Source: Agelaius tricolor (Eukaryota > Chordata > Aves > Passeriformes > Icteridae). From it: a stretch of DNA of 64,000 nucleotides. The stretch is taken from the NCBI GenBank assembly GCA_023055355.1, contig JALJCS010000028.1, forward strand, positions 7,874,418 through 7,938,417, written 5' to 3'. The position numbers were made by a program, and so were the translations under genes. Below, in pieces: positions 22,751-33,240 of this stretch. Position 1 is the first letter of the stretch. Every line of letters starts with the position of its first letter. Below the pieces are notes generated by a model, which saw only the letters and a list, made by a program, of their open reading frames with translations, was not told where the DNA came from and did not search any database.

Positions 22751-24375
22751 TGGAAGGGGACACAGAGAGATCTCTTCACCTGCCACGGAAGGGCAGATGT
22801 GGCTGGAGCGGATGGGGCGGCTCTCGCCATGGCACGGAAACAAAGTTCAGAGCAGGGTGAGGGGTGCTGCCTTCCCTCGAGTGCTCCTGGAGAGCAGGGG
22901 GTCCGGGAGCCTCTTCATGCCAGGGCACGGTCAGAGGCAGCTTTTCCTCAGAGTGGATCCACACCCTGAAGGGATAAGGGAAGGAGGGGAGGTGCCACCC
23001 TCACGGGGGGCACAGGAGCAGAAAGCTTCAGAGCCCTTGAGAGAGGAAAGAACCAACGTTCCTTGGGTAAGAGGCAAAGGAGGGAGTATGGGGAAATAAA
23101 ACCTGATCCTGTGACAGGAGATTGCTGAGATAGGAAATCAGGCCTTGCCATTGCATCAGCTGCAGGGCGTGGATTTCACCTGAAAAAACACCTTGGCAAG
23201 TTGTTCCTGCAAGGAGGAGTGGGAGGGACAGTGGGAAGTCTGTGGAGGGGATCCTCCAGGTGTGTTTAGGTTGTGTGTGTGGGTTCATGTGTGTCATGGT
23301 GAATGGATATGTGTGTATTTGAATGTCAGTGAACACAGAGTATCATTTTCTTTGTGGAGGGCATATGCATGTTGCGTGTGCATGCTGGGATGGGAGGGGT
23401 GGGGAACATTTGTATACTGATGTGTGAACGTGCTCAGCTTGGTGCACGTAGAAGAACAGGTATGTTCAGAGGGTCTGTGGGGCTGTGTGTGCGTAGTGAC
23501 ATACCCATGTTAGAAAGTGTGTTCCTCTTTGTGAGGAATTGAAGATTCCGGGAGCCCCCTTTCTCAGGGAACAGTGGTGGTGAGCAGAACTCCCACTCGT
23601 TAAATCTTAAGTTCACAGAAGAAGCAAAAATGAAGATATCTGACATAAAGTGCAGTGAACTTATGGGACCTGTCAGCAAACTCAAACATGCAAGTGTTGA
23701 ATCCAAACTGATCTGTTACAGAGCCTGCACAAACAGTTGTGGTTCTGTCCATTACTTCGCAGGGTGGGATATTCCTCGGCAGGTGCTGTAGTGCCTGACT
23801 CAGGTGTAGGGACCAGGGCAGGCTCTGCTGAGGACTGTGGGTGATGTCGGCTGGGTGCTGGGGCTGAGTGAAGTGCAGACAGGCAGGATTGTAAAGGCAG
23901 CACGGGGTGACAGCTGATCGGAGCTGATGGTGTGGTTAGAAACCAGTGAGTGGGGAAGTCGGGGCAATGCCGATCAAGCAGGAGCTTGGCTGCACCGAGT
24001 GGGAAGGTGAGTCCTGTACAGGGCTCTGTTCAGGAGTGCTGCTTGGCTGGGCAGCCCCCAGGCAGGGCACACTTGCCTCCTGCCTGACTCTGTTGTCCCC
24101 ACGTGCTTCCCGGCTTGGAAGGTCCCTGGGTGGCTCCATTTCACTAGACTTTGTTTAGATTTTTCTCTGAGAGGAGCCAGAATATTTGTGGTTTCCACAA
24201 ATGACTCCCCTCTCCTCTTCCCTCTCCCTGCCCTCTGGCCTGCATTGCTGCCTGTGCGTTTTTGTCCATGCAAATGCAGCACTGCTGAGGTGATGAGCTA
24301 CGGTTTGTGTTGCGTCTGTGGGCTCAGGACACTATCAGGGTGCAGCACATCCTGGTGCATGGAGCCAAACACACC
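22751..24375. other. Non-coding stretch with GT-rich part
   Basis: No gene is seen. The part at 23255-23480 is rich in GTGTGT words without a clean microsatellite. The remaining sequence is unremarkable. Confidence 0.6.
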
Positions 24376-24537
24376 TGGGCTCCTTCCAGCCCTGTGACTA
24401 ACCTGTCCAGCCACTTCTGGCGAGTCACTTCCCTCACTAGTGCCTCAGTTTCCCCATCCCTAGTGGGGTAATGATGCTGGCCTCCTTTGGGAAGCACATT
24501 AAGTTCTGCTTATAAAAAGGATTTAAGAGCTGGTAAG
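24376..24537 (+). mobile_element. Ancient MIR-family SINE (MIR1_Amn-like)
   Basis: The MIR core is plain: GAGTCACTTCCCTCACTAGT, TGCCTCAGTTTCCCCATCCC and GGGGTAATGATGCTGGCCTC. After these comes the 3' part ending TATAAAAAGGATTTAAGAGC. This matches the amniote MIR consensus through core and tail with modest divergence, so it is unusually legible for so old an element. Birds keep few MIR copies, often in conserved regulatory DNA. Confidence 0.85.
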
Positions 24538-24589
24538 TCCATGGGCAGCTCTGTGTGAGCCCCGGTGAGGAGCCCAGCTCTGCCAAAAT

Positions 24590-24784
24590 CCTGGAGCCAA
24601 ACGTGGTGTGTTCACAAAAACAGCCTACAACCTGCTCAAAATACCTATTTAATCAGGTAAATAATCTGCTCGTTTGTTTTAAAGAAAGAGGCTTATATCT
24701 GTGTTTACCCAACACGCCTCTCAGAACCTCCCTCGCATTCTTTGCTACTTAGAAAAATAAAGCCAAAAAAAATGAGGAAATTCA
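24590..24784. promoter_or_regulatory. AT-rich segment abutting the main CpG island
   Basis: This unique AT-rich segment includes CTATTTAATCAGGTAAATAA and ends in an AATAAAGCC-type run, immediately before composition flips to CpG island at 24785. It may be an upstream element or a shore of the island. It is also the left end of the 287-codon minus frame (24705-25568), which is rejected as a gene. Confidence 0.3.
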
Positions 24785-25525
24785 CTGCAAACGGGCCCCC
24801 TTCCCCCCGCCTCCCGTGGGCCCGGCGTTCAGGGGTAGAGCGCCGTGATCTTCCTGAGGGCAAGATGCGTCCGGGGTTGTGACACCCGCAGGTGGCGGCC
24901 ACCAGTGCCCCGAGGGCTCCAGTCCTGCTCGGTGCGCGCTGCGCACCGCACGGCCGAGCCCGGACCCGCGTGGGACGGCGCTGCCGGGGCAAACCCGCCC
25001 GCGGCTCCTGCCGTGCCCGGTACCCAGGGCACCGCTGCCGCTCCTCTCCTCCGGCCCCGTACGCCCCCCTCCCTCCATCCCCTCGTGGTTTGCGGTCTGC
25101 TCCGCGCCGGCGGCTCCGTCCCCGCCGCCCCGGGGCTTCCGGAGGAGCCAGCGCCGCAGCCGCGGGGCGGGTGGCAGCGGCGGCCGGCAGCGATGGCTGC
25201 GGGGCACCGCGGCCAGGCTGGTCCCGGCGGGCGGCCCTGCGTGCGGGGCAGCCCCGCGCTCCTTGCCCGCCGTGCCGGGACCGCCGCGGGGTGCGCGAGG
25301 GCCGCGCTCCGGCTCCGCCCGAGGTAACCCCGCCGCCGCTGCCCCCCGGCCCGGCCCGACCCGACCCGACCCGACCCGATCCGATCCAAGCCGTCCCGGC
25401 CCCGCACCTGCCCCCGGCGCCGGGCCCGGCGAGGGGGCGGCTCCGCCGGCCGCCAGTCACCGCCCCCCGCGCGGCGCGCCCGCCCCCGGCCCCGCTGCCA
25501 AAGTGACTCGGGGAGGACCGGCACG
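24785..25525. promoter_or_regulatory. CpG island, left part
   Basis: About 740 bases are very GC-rich with CpG at near-expected frequency throughout, the strongest such block in the window together with 25670-26170. It contains a short CCCGA tandem run (25355-25385). Long open frames exist on both strands at once (24705-25568 minus; 24845-25532 plus), which shows that they come from composition and not from coding. It is the likely core of a developmental-type promoter. Confidence 0.75.
25355..25386. repeat. (CCCGA)n short tandem repeat
   Basis: Five CCCGA-type units are followed by two degenerate CCGAT units inside the CpG island. Such pentanucleotide runs in promoter islands tend to be length-variable. 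Confidence 0.85.
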
Positions 25526-25527
25526 GC

Positions 25528-25665
25528 AATGACATCAGTGCTTTAAACAACTTGTTATTCGGGAGCAATCAGCTGCAATTAGGTATTAATTAAGTATTAT
25601 GAAAGTTGATTATTTAAGTGAATTCGGCTTTCGTCTCTCCGACTATGGTAAGTACAGCACAATTG
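25528..25665 (+). promoter_or_regulatory. AT-rich core between two CpG-island halves
   Basis: About 130 bases of AT-rich, unique-looking DNA sit exactly between two CpG-dense halves. The core contains GACATCAG, a TTTAAACAACTTGTTATT word, CAGCTGCAATTAGG (an E-box beside a homeodomain core) and ATTAATTAAGTATTATG. The right end is a splice-donor-like sequence (25648). This arrangement suggests a conserved promoter core or an untranslated/first exon. The direction is assigned from the donor only. Confidence 0.5.
25599..25647 (+). other. Candidate short first coding exon with splice donor
   Basis: An ATG at 25599 with A at -3 opens sixteen codons (reading MKVDYLSEFGFRLSDY) and then one base before a near-perfect donor, GTAAGT, at 25648-25653. 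It lies in the AT-rich core of the main CpG island, where an alternative first exon would be expected. I do not recognise the peptide. No matching second exon could be identified in the window, so the start codon may be fortuitous and the exon, if real, may be wholly untranslated. Confidence 0.25.
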
Positions 25666-25669
25666 TCCT

Positions 25670-26170
25670 TTTCCTGCCCCCAGCCCCCCGCCCGCCTCTC
25701 GGCGGAGCCCCCGGTCGGTGCGGCCGCCGGTGCCGGTGCCCCCGCGCCGGGCGGTGCGGAGCGCAGCGCTGTCCGCCGCGGCCGCCCCTCCGCAGCTGTG
25801 CCGCTCCGAGCCGCGGGGCCGGCGCTGCGGGCAGCGCAGTCTCTCCGGACGCGGGGCCGCCGCCGCACCGAAACTTTTGTTGGCCGGGTGCGCGGTGCAG
25901 GGCTGCGGGCCGGGCGGAGCGGGGCGCGGGGGCCGCGCCAGGTGCGGCGCGGTGCGGTGCGGCGGGGGGCTCGCCGCCTCTTTCACTTTGCTTCTTTCAC
26001 TTGTTTTACGGAAGTTGCTCCCGCGCCCGCCGCCGCTTCGGCCCCGCTCTCCCGGCCCCGCCGAGGTGAGCCGGGGGCTCTGGTCCCTCCGTCGGTCCTT
26101 CCCGGCAGCGCGGCCCCCGCGGGCCGGGGCAGCGGGGAGAGGAGCGGGCCGGCCGTGAGAGGATGCGGAG
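25670..26170. promoter_or_regulatory. CpG island, right part
   Basis: About 500 bases of dense CpG follow the AT-rich core, ending near 26170. Overlapping stop-poor frames in several phases (for example 25618-26220 and 25718-26158 plus, 25597-25986 minus) are compositional. If the donor at 25648 is used, this part is the start of the first intron. Confidence 0.75.
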
Positions 26171-27385
26171 GGGAAGTTTATGGGGGTTTTGAAATGATTC
26201 TGCCTTTGTATTTGTTGTAAGTTGTGTGGGTTGTTTTCTCTTTCATATTTTCCCCCCTCCTGAGCTCTGGCGTGTCGGTGGTAAAGGTTGCTTGTCAGGT
26301 TCCTGTACTGCCTAAATGAAAAGGAATTTAATTTATTTGGGACAAGGCAGTGTCAGATGAAGAGGCTGCTTATTACATTTAATGAGTTGTTTTTTGGTTT
26401 TATTCAGCCTGGGCATATCTGGGATGGGTTTGTTTTTGTCCTTCCATGTGAGGTGTATGAGACCTCCCCCACCCCTTCACATCATGAAGGGAGGAGGAAA
26501 GGTGGCCAGGCTGGGGCAATGTTTTGGTTTTAGATTACAGGCCCTAGTACTGGGGTTGGGCGTGTTTTTGATTGTAGCTTTCTGTGGCTTGTCCACTGGT
26601 TTTTGATCAGGTATCAGGATGGGGAGTAGGTTCTGGCCTGGTGCTGGGCTGGGCTGGACTGGGCTGGGGGCCCTGCTGGGTCTGATGATGGACAGGTCTC
26701 CATCAGGCTGGAGTGTGATTGCAGCCAGGAGCTTCGGGGCTCAAAGTGTTGGTGGGCTTTCCAATCCTTGGACCATCTGGATCACAGTCTCATTTAGATT
26801 TGACAAAATGTGCAAATTCAGACTTTGGTAGGAATCTGTCCCTTAGGTGATGTTACCTTTCTCTTTGGGACCAGGTCCCACCACCATGGCCCAGTACTGG
26901 CTAACACAACTACACCTGCTCCTCCAAAATGGTGTAAACCATTCTTTGCCATTTAAAAACCAAATGGCAGCAATGAGCCAAACAGGCCTGTGCTGGCAAT
27001 GTGCCATGGTCCAGGTAATTACTGTTAGAGAGTGTGTGTGCTGTTTTTTTTTAATAAGGAGTAAGATGGTAATAAACTGGTTGATGATTGACTGGGCCTG
27101 AACTATGTACTCTGATATTGTGAGTGAGAGGATAATTTTGCCATCGTTTATTCCATTTATTTACTTATTTCTACCATTGATATCAGGAACCGAGTGGCTC
27201 CGGAGCCACTTCCACCTGTGAGCGAGACATGCCAGCTCTGCTTGGGTCCAGCCGTGGGCGTGCGGCTGCCACCCTTCTAGATCAAGAAGCTGGGATGCTG
27301 CGTGGGCAGCTCAGGAGTTAAGGATGTGGTGAAACTGCAGGAGGGCCGATGCTTCAAAGAGCAATGAGCAGTGATTTACCCCGCT
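26171..27385. other. Non-coding stretch, AT-richer to the right
   Basis: No gene or clear repeat. Sequence at 27010-27190 is AT-rich but without obvious motif clustering. Frames are below 110 codons. Confidence 0.6.
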
Positions 27386-27389
27386 CTCC

Positions 27390-27640
27390 ATCTCGAGGAG
27401 CCGTGGCACTGCCCGGCGGGCCGGGCCAGGCCGGGCCGGGGCGGGCCAGGCCGGGCAGGGCCGTGCCCCGGCGGGCAGGCCCGTGCCCCGGCGCTGCAGC
27501 GCCCTCTGCCGGCGGAGCGCGGCCCCGGGGGCTCCCCCTCCCCAAAACAGGGACCCTCCCTCGCCTCACGAGCGCTGTGGGTGCTCGGCCTCGCCACGGC
27601 TGCGCCCAGGGAACGCGTGGGGCTTTGGTCTCCGGTGTGG
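27390..27640. promoter_or_regulatory. Small CpG-rich block with GGGCC-type low complexity
   Basis: About 250 bases are GC-dense. The segment 27413-27475 is made of degenerate GGCCGGGCC/AGGCCGGGC repeats, so part of the CpG density is low-complexity. It may be a secondary promoter or intragenic island. No TATA box or exon is seen. Confidence 0.45.
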
Positions 27641-28090
27641 GAACCCGGGGCTGCAGTAAGCCATGGAAATGAGGATCGGGGAGATCTCTTCAAGTCAGCA
27701 TTATGATCTGTGTGTGGGTGAACCCGTCTTGTCATGATCTTGGGGCAAAGACCTGCCCCATAATCACCACCTCTAACCCTTATCTACTTGGGCCAGCTTA
27801 TCTCCCTCAGTCGCTGCCTCTTGAATTCTCTCCAAGCCCTGAGGCAGTGGCTCTCCAGAGGCAGTGCCCGAGGGCTGCTGGTACGGAGCTGCCAGCTGGC
27901 AGAGGCAAGTCCAGAGGGGTTTCTTTCCCAGAGGGACTCAGTATGTGGGGTCTGACAGTCTGCTCTTGCTGAGGGCTTTCTCAGCTCAGTCAATCCATGC
28001 ATGGACCTTCTAGGACCAGAAGTGTTAATAATGGTTAAGGGCTGAAAAGAATTTGTGGACTGAGTCCATCTGCGCAGGAATGTGGCAAGA
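27641..28090. other. Non-coding stretch
   Basis: Nothing recognisable on either strand. Confidence 0.6.
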
Positions 28091-28094
28091 TGTT

Positions 28095-28215
28095 CCCTAC
28101 ATGTGACTTTCTGCGAGTCTGGTTTTAAATACCTTGACTGACTGGGTACTTGTCACTTCCTTTGGGACAGTGTTCCCCAGCCTAGTTATCCTAGTTATGA
28201 GATTACAGGAACTGA
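28095..28215 (-). mobile_element. Probable ancient CR1/L3-like LINE fragment, reverse orientation
   Basis: GGTTTTAAATACCTTGACTG, then CTTCCTTTGGGACAGTGTTC and CCAGCCTAGTTATCC, follow the reverse-complement word order of the region just inside the 3' end of old CR1-type LINEs. Divergence is high. The overlapping 143-codon minus frame (28097-28528) shows no reverse transcriptase motif. Confidence 0.5.
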
Positions 28216-29540
28216 CCTCAGAATGAGGACCAAAACACCTATGGTAAATGGGCGGGGGAATAGCCAATTTCCCACTCAAAGGGTCATCTGGTGTCTTTGT
28301 CAAATCACTGCTGTTGTTTGAAACACCCCGTGGATAGAAACACCTTCTTTGGGCTGGCGGCAACTTGTTTGGTTTTTTTTTTTTACCAGATTTTTTGGGA
28401 GACATTGGCTCAGTCAAGATTGGTGTCATTCGTGAGCTCATGCTCTGCAAAAGGTTCCCAGGCAATTGGTTTGGGTGTTCATGTCCCTTTTCAGTAGTTC
28501 TATGAGATACTTGTTGGGTGGAAAGCATTCAAGGGCTTAAGCCTACCAAGTGAAGATTGTTCCTTGGGAGAAGGGTTTAGCAGGGCAGGGATTAACCTTC
28601 CCCAAATGGAACAAGCAGCACCCAGCTATAACTTGGAGAACATGCTTCAGAGCTGCTTGAAGTCCATAGGAGTGTTTCTACTGCTTTGGCACTACAGAGA
28701 GATAACTCACAAAAAGGACAGAAGGTTGGTCTCTGAGATGAACTCCTGTTTCCTCACCTGTGCTCTGTCTGCTGTATCTCATGAGTCCTTCCAAGCCAGG
28801 TCTGGCAGTGACAGAGTGGGGTCCACTCTGATGTGTGCAGGTACTACACCATTCATGAGACACAGAGTCCCGGGGGGAGAGGCAACTTGTACTGAAACTG
28901 GCTCGAATGGTACAGATACCTCGACTGGAGGGGATCCCATAATTGATGTGTAGTTTCCATATCATCAGTTTCTCTTTCTGTTTTGCTAAATTGTTTATGC
29001 TTCTACCCGGAGTCCTCTTTCCTGCGATTGGATCTCAGGGCTTTGCCTACACAGCCTTTTCTGTCCCACTTTTTGCACTTGGCTGTCCTCCCAGCGAGAG
29101 CCTTTGTGGCCACTTTGACTCTCCCTCTGACATCAAATCATACCCCTGGGCTGCTGTGCAGCCTACAGTTTAGGCGCCCTCTGAAAAGTTGGTTGAAAGT
29201 GTCTGGAAAGTAATGAAAAGTCCTGTAGTAGGTGAAGATAACTATTGCCTGTGCTGCATGTCCCACCTCCACCTGGGCTCCTTCCCTCCCTCCTTCCCAG
29301 GGTTTGAAGATGCAGCCCTTCCCAAGGTTTGGAGAGCTCAGGTGCCACCCAGGGCTCAGCTCCCAGAAGTGCTGACATTGCAGAGGCCGTGCTCGCCGAT
29401 CCAGCTGAGGTTTGGGAGAACCAATGTCCTCGTCCTCAGCTGCACTTTGCAAAGCAAAGAGGGGGCAGAGGAGGCTTGGCTGGAAGCAGGGGAGGGGCAG
29501 AAGCTCCAGCCAAAAGTCCCACGCGGCACCGTCTCCTCCC
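28216..29540. other. Non-coding stretch
   Basis: No gene recognised. There is a T run near 28374-28384. Frames of up to 148 codons overlap on both strands without domains. Confidence 0.6.
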
Positions 29541-29544
29541 CTCC

Positions 29545-29768
29545 GGTTCAGTGCGGACTGGATCAATTTGGACGTCTTCAGCAATAAAAAATGCCGATGT
29601 CGTCCTAATTCACTAGGCCCCGAGATGACAGCAAATTTACATTTTTTAATTAAACTAGCAGCCAGTTTTTATGAGAGGGGGCTGGGTTATGCAAATCAAA
29701 TGGTTGTGTACGAAAGATTAGGAGAGTTTGGGAATAAATTCCACAAATGCTAATAAAAAAAAAGAGAG
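29545..29768. promoter_or_regulatory. AT-rich island with POU octamer
   Basis: A unique AT-rich block contains TTTTTTAATTAAACTAGC and the octamer ATGCAAAT at 29689-29696, the POU-factor (OCT/BRN) site. A TGCAAATCAAATGG context around the octamer adds possible partner sites. The block ends in an A-run and purine stretch (29752-29795). By its mix of homeodomain and POU words it is one of the best enhancer candidates. Conservation is unverified. Confidence 0.5.
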
Positions 29769-29774
29769 AAAATG

Positions 29775-31280
29775 AGAGGGGGGAGAGAGAGGGACATTGT
29801 TCCATTAGCCCCTTTTAGGCTGATTTCCCTAGGGAGAAAGCTATGGGGGGTGAGAGATGGAGGCAGCTTTCAGAGACAGGTAAAATCCATTTCGAGGATG
29901 GAGAGCCCCTTGCACCAGGACCTTGTTGCTCCCTGTTTTGTCTCCAAGGGCTCGCAGGGGAGAAGGAGGAAGAAATTGGTAACAAAAGAAACACTTGCTG
30001 GTTTCTAATCCCCATTCCTGCTTGACCAGTGATCCACAGGCTGGAACAGCAGCGGGGACTGGCTTGAGGATGTAGAAGGTGCACAGTGCTCAGGTGCTGG
30101 AGGGGCACAGGTGGGTGAAGGGCTGGGCCAGGTCATCGTGGTGCTGCAGGAGGTGGATGTGGCAGGGCGACAGGGCAGTCCCTGGACGGGCAAAGCCCAG
30201 GGGCTACGCAAAGCTTCTCTGGACAGGGCCCATCTTTGGGCTGACAGATGGTCACAGGGCAGGGCTGCAGCTGGGATTGGTACCCTGGGGCTTCATCTCC
30301 TTTGTGCAGCTCTTGTGGGTGGGCTGCTGGTCCCTGGCAGGAGCTGCTGGTTGGAACAGGCAGGAGTGCTGATCACAGGTGAGGGTCTAGGCTGCTGTTC
30401 CAGGTAAGCACAGGCTTTATCTGCAGAGCAGAGTGTGTTTTGGAGTGGGATGGTGATGCTTTTCCCTCACCCACGCTGTGAAGCCCCGTGTTGCCCATCC
30501 ATAGAGATCTCAGAGGCTGACTCCAGCTGTCAACACCTCTTTCCATGTGTTAACCTGGCACCAGTCGTCATCTCTCCCTCAAGGGACTTTCCATCTTTCT
30601 TCATGTGGTGATTCCAGAAAATAAAAGTTTGTCAAGTCCCTTCAGGAAGAAATAGTTACAGCGAACAAAAAATATGCGTTTCACTCACGTAAAATATGTT
30701 CCTGTAGAAGTTTCCCAAAGAATTCCAAGTTCTCGTTGCATTTAGGAGTTAGGTGTGGTGGCTAGGTACCAAAGCAATTGTTTGCTCTGCTGTGGAGAAA
30801 CAAAACCAGAAAATTTCTGGAGGCTGGGAAACTGCTTAAAGCTTCCAGTCCTAAGGCAGTTTCATGCTTGGAATAAAAGCTGAACAACCCATGCAGGTTG
30901 GCAAGAGAAAGCAAAGGGTGGAGAACAGGAGATACAAGGGAAAAGGATGGGAAGACTAAGGTCACTGGGTGCATTTTATGACAATCCCCTGAGGATTTGG
31001 TGCCTCACTAGAGAGCTTTGCCACCCATTCCTGGTTTTGGGGTGTGAAGAGATGATTCACCAACATGCTCATGTTTTGCTTTGGAGAGGTGACATTTTAG
31101 CAGAGCCTCTCTTGTGAAATCAGTAAAAACACCAAGCTCTGGTGGCGCATTTCTGGAGGTGTTCCCCACACCCAACACCTACATCCCTGTCACTCTGTCC
31201 TGAACATGCAGGTCTGCCCCAGACACTCACCCACCTCCACGCTCCCGGACACTCACGTGTTGGTGCTGTGCTGAACCTCA
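29775..31280. other. Non-coding stretch
   Basis: No gene or named repeat. The part at 30600-30700 is AT-richer. Frames on both strands are short and unsupported. Confidence 0.6.
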
Positions 31281-31290
31281 TGTTCCCCAG

Positions 31291-31385
31291 GCTGCTCTCT
31301 CAAGGCATTGCCATGATGAACATTCTGGTTCTGTGCACTTGCATCATCGTTGCCATGAATGAATCCTTCTTGGCAGCAAGAGAAG
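31291..31385 (+). other. Candidate internal or first exon (hydrophobic peptide)
   Basis: A pyrimidine-led acceptor (TGTTCCCCAG, ending 31290) and a donor AAG/GTGAGG (31386) bound 95 bases that are open in the frame of the tandem ATGs at 31313 and 31316. That frame reads a hydrophobic run, ILVLCTCIIVA, followed by MNESFLAARE. This could be a signal peptide or membrane segment. Such acceptor/donor pairs arise by chance about every few kilobases, and I recognise no protein family, so this is only a candidate. Confidence 0.2.
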
Positions 31386-32090
31386 GTGAGGGTGGTGTCT
31401 GCCCTGTGTGTTGGGTGTCTCTGTGCTCCCCCCAGTCGGCAGTGGAGTCCCCCCCTGTTCTGCTGCTGGTGGCCTTGGCATCAGCTTGGTCCACAGCTTC
31501 AGACAGACAGCCGTACAGGGGCTTTTTGTAACACGAGTTTCTGAGCTGAACTAGGGCCAAGTTCAGCCTAAAACTAACAAAAAGCTCCAGAACAGGTCTG
31601 TGAGACATGGCAGAGTCTGAGGATTTGGTGTAGGATGAATAACTCCTAATCTATAAAGTGGGCATAATCATGGTGCAGCCCAGAGCCAGGGCTGGGCGCT
31701 CGGGGATGGAGATAAGTGCTGAGGGCTGGCTGCAGTCCATGGAGGGTGCGGGGTCGGGCACGAGTGCTCCTCCCTGCAGCTGGGGTGGGGTGCCTGGGCT
31801 GGGGGAGAGCTGAGCCCGCTCCCGGAGCTGCCTGGGAGCTCCTGAGCCTCCTGCCCCACCGGGTCCGGGCTGATTTGTGATGGGGACCTCCCCAGGACCC
31901 GGGCTGGGAGCTGAAGAGCTCCAGCTGGGCTGCTGTCTTGGAGTGGTGCAGTGGTGTCAGCCCTGCTCCCAAAACTGGATGGGCCAGGGCAGAGCAGAGG
32001 AAGAATTAGGAGCTTTCAGCTTCCATACATGGGAAACTGTCAAAAGCCAGGTAGCAACACCAGCTTTTGTCTGGTATTTCCAGAAAAACC
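31386..32090. other. Non-coding stretch
   Basis: No gene recognised. Modestly GC-rich with scattered CpG at 31740-31880. Confidence 0.6.
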
Positions 32091-32094
32091 CGGC

Positions 32095-32200
32095 AGGACC
32101 TGGCATCCCAGGGCATAATTTATTATGGAAAAATAAAATAATAAAGTACCAATCCCTTTGAGGCCTGAGTCATAGAAGCATCTTCTCATTAAAGCAGCTC
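32095..32200. promoter_or_regulatory. Short AT-rich island
   Basis: CATAATTTATTATGGAAAAA and an AATAAAATAATAAAG run make a compact AT-rich patch in GC-rich DNA. There are no clear paired sites. The inference is weak. Confidence 0.25.
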
Positions 32201-33090
32201 CACCTCTCTGCCTGGTGTTTGCCAGCTCCATGCCTGTATGAATCCACTCCCTGAGCTGCCTCGCCCAGGGCAGCCTTCCTCCTACTCCTCCTCCTCTTCC
32301 TGCTGCCTGTGCTTCCCCAGCACACCTCTCCTCCAGCACCCCTTCCCCTGTCTGGAGGAGCACGAGCAGTTCCACCTCTCGAGCCAGCTTCTCCCCAGGC
32401 TCCCCACCTTTGGACCAGGTGGATGTTTTATTGGTGTGTGTTGTAGACAAACATCTTCATCTTTTCACCCACCCACCTCCCACCCCTGTGCTATCAAGTT
32501 CTCTGGGTGTGCCCTGGCTCCCACATGCCCTTCTCCTGGCCATGTGTTGTGAAGGTGTGTGTGGTATCTTTCCATGGCTCCAAGCTCTCTTCCAAGTGGC
32601 CCTCTGCAAGCAGGGGAAGGAGAGGAAGCTGCTCCTGGAGTAATTACCATCTGCATGTCCCGAAGGCAGGCAGCAGATGTTAGCAGAGGAGGACTGGATT
32701 GGAAGAGAGGGTGAGGGAGCAGAGGCTGGGGAAAGGGAGTCTGATTTTGCTTCTTGATTGCGTATGAATATTTTTAACTGAAACTCAGTAGGACAAGAAT
32801 CCCAGTTCTGCAAAGTTGATCCATGCACTTGGAAACTTTAGGGGAAAGCTCCTTTGCTCGCTCTTGCTGTGTTTTCTGTCACTCACTCTGCTTTTCTCAG
32901 CCTTTTTTATGCTGCACTATTTAACTTTTCTTACTAAATAGCTTTCCTTTATGTCCTTCTTCCTTTCCATATTCCCACAGACCTGTCACTCTTTGTCACT
33001 CTCCTGGACTTCCATTCTGTCTTTGATTCTGTCTTGCTTTCCCTTTCCTTCCCCCCCCTTCCATTGTCTTACTCTATTTTTCATTTTCCC
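32201..33090. other. Non-coding, C/T-rich in parts
   Basis: Pyrimidine-rich segments lie at 32270-32350 and 32860-33085. The minus frame at 32040-32450 and similar ones follow from this bias. Confidence 0.55.
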
Positions 33091-33094
33091 ATTT

Positions 33095-33240
33095 TTCTGT
33101 GGGCTGATATTCAGATGAGCAAACTTCTTCCAGTTAAAGGAGGTCATGAATATTAGGATTTTTCTATCAAACAATGAAATATGGCTCAAATTACTCTAAA
33201 GAATAGGGCCCTTTTCATAAACCACCTGCTGGTTTTTTTT
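33095..33240. promoter_or_regulatory. AT-rich regulatory-like island
   Basis: This unique segment has CATGAATATTAGG, CAAACAATGAAATATGG and AAATTACTC words, including a SOX-type ACAATG. It matches the composition class of the other islands. Confidence 0.35.

Noticed and set aside
24705..25568. 287-codon minus-strand open frame rich in Arg, Gly and Ala
   Set aside because: It lies in the CpG island, where plus-strand frames are open at the same time. Composition explains it.
25618..26220. 200-codon plus-strand frame in the right half of the CpG island
   Set aside because: Open in several phases on both strands. GC composition only.
28097..28528. 143-codon minus frame over an old LINE fragment
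   Set aside because: No reverse transcriptase or endonuclease motif. The fragment corresponds to the LINE 3' region.
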